Of a stretch of DNA of 64,000 nt, positions 61,113-64,000 are shown piece by piece. How positions within the stretch are numbered: position 1 is the first letter of the stretch; every line of letters begins with the position of its first letter. The notes under the pieces are model-generated. The model ran no database searches and was not told the DNA's origin. It saw nothing but the letters and a program-made list of their open reading frames with translations. The translations under genes were made by a program, and so were the position numbers. Where the stretch lies: contig JAFQCA010000006.1 in the NCBI GenBank assembly GCA_017399485.1, positions 62,001-126,000 on the forward strand, given 5' to 3'. This stretch comes from Alistipes sp. (GTDB lineage: Bacteria > Bacteroidota > Bacteroidia > Bacteroidales > Rikenellaceae).

Positions 61113-61769
61113 TTATATCTCTACAAATCCATTCCGAATGGCATACACCACAAGACTTGCCGTATTCTTGCATCCGCTCTTTTCCAGAATATTGGCTCGA
61201 TGCTTATCCACCGTTCGTTTCGAGATAAACAACTTGTCGGCAATCTCCTGCGTAGACAATCCCTGACAAATAGCCAGCAACACCTCTAACTCACGTTCCG
61301 ACAACCTGTCAGCATCTGCAATATCATCTGCGAAACCACCTGTTGTCCCAGCCGAGCGTATAGAGTGTGACAAAGACTCCAATAACGATGTGCTGAAATA
61401 TGTTCCACCCTCAACGACAGTATCTACAGCCTCCACTACCTCCGCAAACTCCGAATCCTTCAACAAGAAACCCTTCGCACCGCTGGACATCATATCCGAG
61501 TAATAGGCATTATCGCCAAACATCGAGAGTGTAATGATTTTCAAATCCGGTAACATCTCCAATGCTCGACGTGTCGTCTCGGCACCATTCATCTGCGGCA
61601 TCGAATAATCCATAAAAACGACATCTGGCTGCGCCTGCATAAGCACCGACAGAAACTCCTCTCCGCTCCCCGCGTCAGCCACAATACTAAAATCCTTGCG
61701 CGACGAGAGCAGTACCTTCAAACCCTTACGAAAGAGCGAATGGTCATCTACGAGTGCTATGCGTATCAT
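61113..61769 (-). CDS. NarL/FixJ-type response regulator
   Basis: The 218-aa protein has a receiver domain (residues 1-120) with Asp8/Asp9 and the phospho-acceptor Asp54 in VVFMDYSMP, Thr/Ser in IITLSMFG and Lys in FLLKD. A LuxR-type helix-turn-helix follows (about 150-215, LSERELEVLLAICQGLSTQEIADKLFISKRTVDKHRANI). The kinase gene lies 3 bp upstream on the same strand, so they form a pair. The target genes and signal are unknown. Confidence 0.95.
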   Translation of the reverse strand: MIRIALVDDHSLFRKGLKVLLSSRKDFSIVADAGSGEEFLSVLMQAQPDVVFMDYSMPQMNGAETTRRALEMLPDLKIITLSMFGDNAYYSDMMSSGAKGFLLKDSEFAEVVEAVDTVVEGGTYFSTSLLESLSHSIRSAGTTGGFADDIADADRLSERELEVLLAICQGLSTQEIADKLFISKRTVDKHRANILEKSGCKNTASLVVYAIRNGFVEI

Positions 61770-61772
61770 TCT

Positions 61773-62786
61773 CTATCTGCGTTTTTTATCTTTGCGTTTA
61801 TCTCTCTTGGACGAGGCATCAAATGCCGCAGGCGCAGCAACCATACGTACCGCACCACGCACATTGACCTTTACCGTAGCACGCATTCCCCGCCCCTTCG
61901 AAGAGTTTATATCAAACTCTCCATTCAACGAGTTCACGCGTGAATTAATATTCGACAGACCCATACCGCAATCCATCATTGACTGAGGATTAAAGCCTCG
62001 ACCATTATCCGTATATTGCAACTCCAGCATATCACCACCCGATGTGAGCGACAATCGAATTTCGCTACAGCCCGAATGTTTTAGCGAATTGGTTATAAGT
62101 TCACACACCACGCGATACATAATAACCTCTATATCTGAATCATAACGCTCACCTCGCAGATTCGTAGCATACGAAATCTTCACATTGTGTAGCGTTTGCG
62201 AACGTTCGATAAAGTTTTGTATTCCTCGTGCCAGTCCAAAATCACTCAAGACGTGAGGCGACAGATTATTCGATATCTCACGCAACGAACGCAGAGCCTC
62301 ATCCACGACATACAACGTATTATCAAATATCTCGCGTCGCTCGGCATCCAACTCCTCACGCTTTATTGCCGAAAGTGATATCTTGGCCGACGAAAGCAAA
62401 GGCCCCAAACCGTCGTGCAACTCCTTGGAGAATGTAGAGCGAGTCTTCTCTTCGGCTCGCAGTACGGCGGTTAGTATTCTCTTTTCGGTCAATTGGCGAT
62501 GACGATTAAGTCGATTGATATACACAAACAGCCTGTCGAGCAACACAATACCTACCGAAATACATACCGAAACAACAATATCGCACCACACCATAGCAAC
62601 GATGGATACCGAATTTCCGTAACTCATCCACAACTGCAACAGACGCTCTGCGGCAAGCACAACAAAACCTATGATAAACAAAAACCAAATGGCATTGTAT
62701 TTAGTCAAACGAACTAAACGGATGGCATAATACATTGCAACAAACTGCACTATGATTGCCAAATAGAGCAAAACTCGAATCATCAT
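61773..62786 (-). CDS. Sensor histidine kinase, HisKA_3 (NarX-like) type
   Basis: The 337-aa protein has three predicted membrane helices in residues 3-88 with almost no periplasmic loop, then a coiled-coil stretch. The HisKA_3 domain has phospho-acceptor His124 in FSKELHDGLGPLL, and the HATPase_c domain has the N-box CELITNSLKHSG and G-box DNGRGFN. The C-terminus is a basic tail (KRDKRKDKKRR). With so little extracytoplasmic sequence, the signal is probably sensed in the membrane or cytoplasm (inference). surE lies 47 bp upstream on the same strand. Confidence 0.93.
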   Translation of the reverse strand: MMIRVLLYLAIIVQFVAMYYAIRLVRLTKYNAIWFLFIIGFVVLAAERLLQLWMSYGNSVSIVAMVWCDIVVSVCISVGIVLLDRLFVYINRLNRHRQLTEKRILTAVLRAEEKTRSTFSKELHDGLGPLLSSAKISLSAIKREELDAERREIFDNTLYVVDEALRSLREISNNLSPHVLSDFGLARGIQNFIERSQTLHNVKISYATNLRGERYDSDIEVIMYRVVCELITNSLKHSGCSEIRLSLTSGGDMLELQYTDNGRGFNPQSMMDCGMGLSNINSRVNSLNGEFDINSSKGRGMRATVKVNVRGAVRMVAAPAAFDASSKRDKRKDKKRR

Positions 62787-62833
62787 AAGCCTATATACCT
62801 TTTATAATATTTATACCTCGCTTTCCTGCTACT

Positions 62834-63634
62834 TTACACCTTCTCCTGCGGGCTATTCAATACTTTTTCAAGAAAAGGCACTCTCTCGTAGGCCGTCATA
62901 TCGACCTGCACGGGTACTACTGCCACATAACCGTTAGCCAGTGCCCACTCGTCGGTATCGTTGGCCTCCACTTCGCAATTGCAGAAGCCTCCTTTCAACC
63001 AGAAATATGCTCTGCCACGAGGGTCTTCGTGACGATAGAAATCTTCGTGCCACAAACCTCTGCACTGACGGCATAACTTCACACCCTTAATCTCCGACTG
63101 AGCAATATTCGGAACATTTACATTAAGGCACAACCCACGAGTCTGCTCCTCGGGACTCTCCAACACCGCTGCCACGATACTGCGAGCATACTCTTTGGCC
63201 GCCGCGAAATCGGCATCGGCAGCGTGGTCGGTGAGCGACAACCCTATTGATGGCACCCCATAGAAACTACCTTCTATGGCTGCACCCATCGTTCCCGAAT
63301 ATAGCACATTTACTCCAGCATTTGAGCCGTGATTGATGCCCGAGATAACCAAATCGACACGTTGCGAGGTGAGCATATAGTCAAATGCCAACTTCACACA
63401 ATCGACAGGAGTACCCGACAATGAGTAGACCTCCAACCCCTCCTCGCGCTGTTGCTCCTCCAGAAACAGAGGGTCATACATCGTGATTGCCTGACTACGT
63501 CCGCTCTGCATCGTCGCAGGAGCAACGGCAACGACACGACCAAACTCGCGCGCCACATCGAGGGCTACTTGAAAGCCTTTTGCCGAAAAGCCATCGTCGT
63601 TGGTCACAAATATCAATCTATCTTTACTCTTCAT
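62834..63634 (-). CDS. surE: 5'/3'-nucleotidase SurE
   Basis: SurE is a metal-dependent phosphatase of nucleoside monophosphates linked to stationary-phase survival. The protein (266 aa from ATG 63634) starts MKSKDRLIFVTNDDGFSAKG, with the metal ligands Asp13-Asp14. It continues with APATMQSGRSQAIT and the conserved ISGINHGSNAG and YSGTMGAAIEG segments. The longer frame to 63694 adds a Cys-rich segment that is not in the family and overlaps the -7 box, so it is rejected. The kinase-regulator pair follows on the same strand, perhaps as one transcript. Confidence 0.94.
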   Translation of the reverse strand: MKSKDRLIFVTNDDGFSAKGFQVALDVAREFGRVVAVAPATMQSGRSQAITMYDPLFLEEQQREEGLEVYSLSGTPVDCVKLAFDYMLTSQRVDLVISGINHGSNAGVNVLYSGTMGAAIEGSFYGVPSIGLSLTDHAADADFAAAKEYARSIVAAVLESPEEQTRGLCLNVNVPNIAQSEIKGVKLCRQCRGLWHEDFYRHEDPRGRAYFWLKGGFCNCEVEANDTDEWALANGYVAVVPVQVDMTAYERVPFLEKVLNSPQEKV

Positions 63635-63693
63635 CTTATCTAAATTCAGGCCGCCCACACAGCGGCAACATAATCTTGGATTTCTGTTATGCA

Positions 63694-63701
63694 CAAAGAT
63701 A
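63694..63701 (-). promoter_or_regulatory. -7 box TATCTTTG of surE
   Basis: The complement of 63694-63701 reads TATCTTTG, an exact match, 59 nt before the surE ATG at 63634. No clear -33 box. Confidence 0.55.
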
Positions 63702-63773
63702 AAAAAATATTCTGATTTTAACCGCCCCGTCAGATTTTTTCTGCCTCACTTCGCGCTTTGACATATAGTGAGG

Positions 63774-63804
63774 TTGCAAATTTCGAAAATATACGCTAAT
63801 TTTG
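63774..63804 (+). promoter_or_regulatory. Promoter of the right-edge gene (TTG-N20-TAATTTTG)
   Basis: TTG (63774-63776), a 20-nt spacer and TAATTTTG (63797-63804) match the consensus, about 90 nt before ATG 63896. Confidence 0.7.
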
Positions 63805-63895
63805 GGAGAGCATTAACCCATCTAACGATGCCTCCTATTGGGGATTTATGGATGCGATGATGCATTGATGCAGACAAACTAAAATACTAAGCAAT

Positions 63896-64000
63896 ATGGA
63901 ACAGAAGACTTACAAGAAAAAGTACACTAATGCCGACTACTACACCGACGGCAAATTCAACGAGGATGTTGCCAAGAAAGCATTCCTGGATATGTTTGAG
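63896..64000 (+). CDS. Start of a protein gene cut by the window edge, unknown function
   Basis: Only the first 35 residues are visible, starting MEQKTYKKKYTNADYYTDG and continuing KFNEDVAKKAFLDMFE. There is no signal peptide, and the start is strongly charged and aromatic. A faint resemblance to cupin-type sugar isomerase-like proteins comes to mind, but it is too short to assign. The ATG at 63896 has a good upstream promoter, so the frame is real. Confidence 0.7.
   Translation, partial: MEQKTYKKKYTNADYYTDGKFNEDVAKKAFLDMFE

Overview
The window is a 64 kb chromosomal stretch from a member of the Bacteroidota, almost certainly order Bacteroidales. The main evidence is the promoter grammar: many genes are preceded by a TAnnTTTG -7 box, often with a TTTG or TTG box 19-21 nt upstream, which is the housekeeping promoter of this phylum. 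The gene families agree: NigD-like lipoprotein, DUF4252, DUF5106, DUF3127, BatD/BatE, a MurA with Asp in place of the catalytic Cys, and a cobalamin-dependent ribonucleotide reductase. The futalosine-pathway genes and the wording of IF3 make me lean towards Rikenellaceae (Alistipes-like), but that is a low-confidence guess. There are no complete mobile elements, CRISPR arrays or rRNA genes. One tRNA (His) is present.

Layout. 1-6.7 kb: the end of pdxA, two tiny membrane proteins, thrS, infC, a LuxE-like protein and a secreted CE7 esterase. 6.7-9.7 kb: a GT2 glycosyltransferase and a GNGPSL-motif protein, divergent from interlocked promoters, then a thioredoxin-fold protein without CxxC. 9.7-16.8 kb: clpB and a glycerol-3-phosphate module (glpT, glpD, divergent DeoR-type regulator). 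16.8-24.2 kb: dnaX with an A11 slippery run, tyrS, folB, a Gfo/Idh/MocA oxidoreductase, an NSS transporter and ferritin. 24.4-29.5 kb: class I fumarase, batD-batE and recR. 29.6-35 kb: an ECF sigma / anti-sigma / beta-barrel / DUF4252 operon followed by two secreted proteins (DUF4886 and an FAD oxidoreductase). 35-40.2 kb: META lipoprotein, ridA, class II RNR and a highly expressed OmpA-family protein. 40.4-43.6 kb: DUF721-recF facing a TPR protein and a degenerate lumazine-synthase-like gene, then DUF3127. 43.7-48.6 kb: NigD-like lipoprotein, groEL-groES and a heparinase II/III-family protein. 48.7-50.9 kb: tRNA-His with a duplicated 3' end 211 bp downstream, murA and a YbjQ-family gene. 50.9-56.5 kb: a minus-strand run of aminopeptidase P, mqnB, a GH78 rhamnosidase and mqnD. 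56.8-64 kb: ileS, a DksA/TraR-type gene followed by a 13-bp tandem repeat, a NarL-type two-component pair with surE, and the start of one more gene at the right edge.

How it fits together. Most genes are housekeeping functions in short transcription units, separated by clear hairpin terminators that are often shared by convergent genes. Accessory functions are mainly envelope and glycan related (esterase, rhamnosidase, heparinase-like protein, secreted oxidoreductase, SGNH-like protein). The observations I rate highest are the dnaX A11 tract with stops immediately behind it in both other frames, the ribH-like gene that has lost the catalytic motif, and the duplicated tRNA-His 3' end. Next come the interlocked divergent promoters and the operator-like repeats over the glpD promoter. 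I did not find a clearly new multi-gene system.
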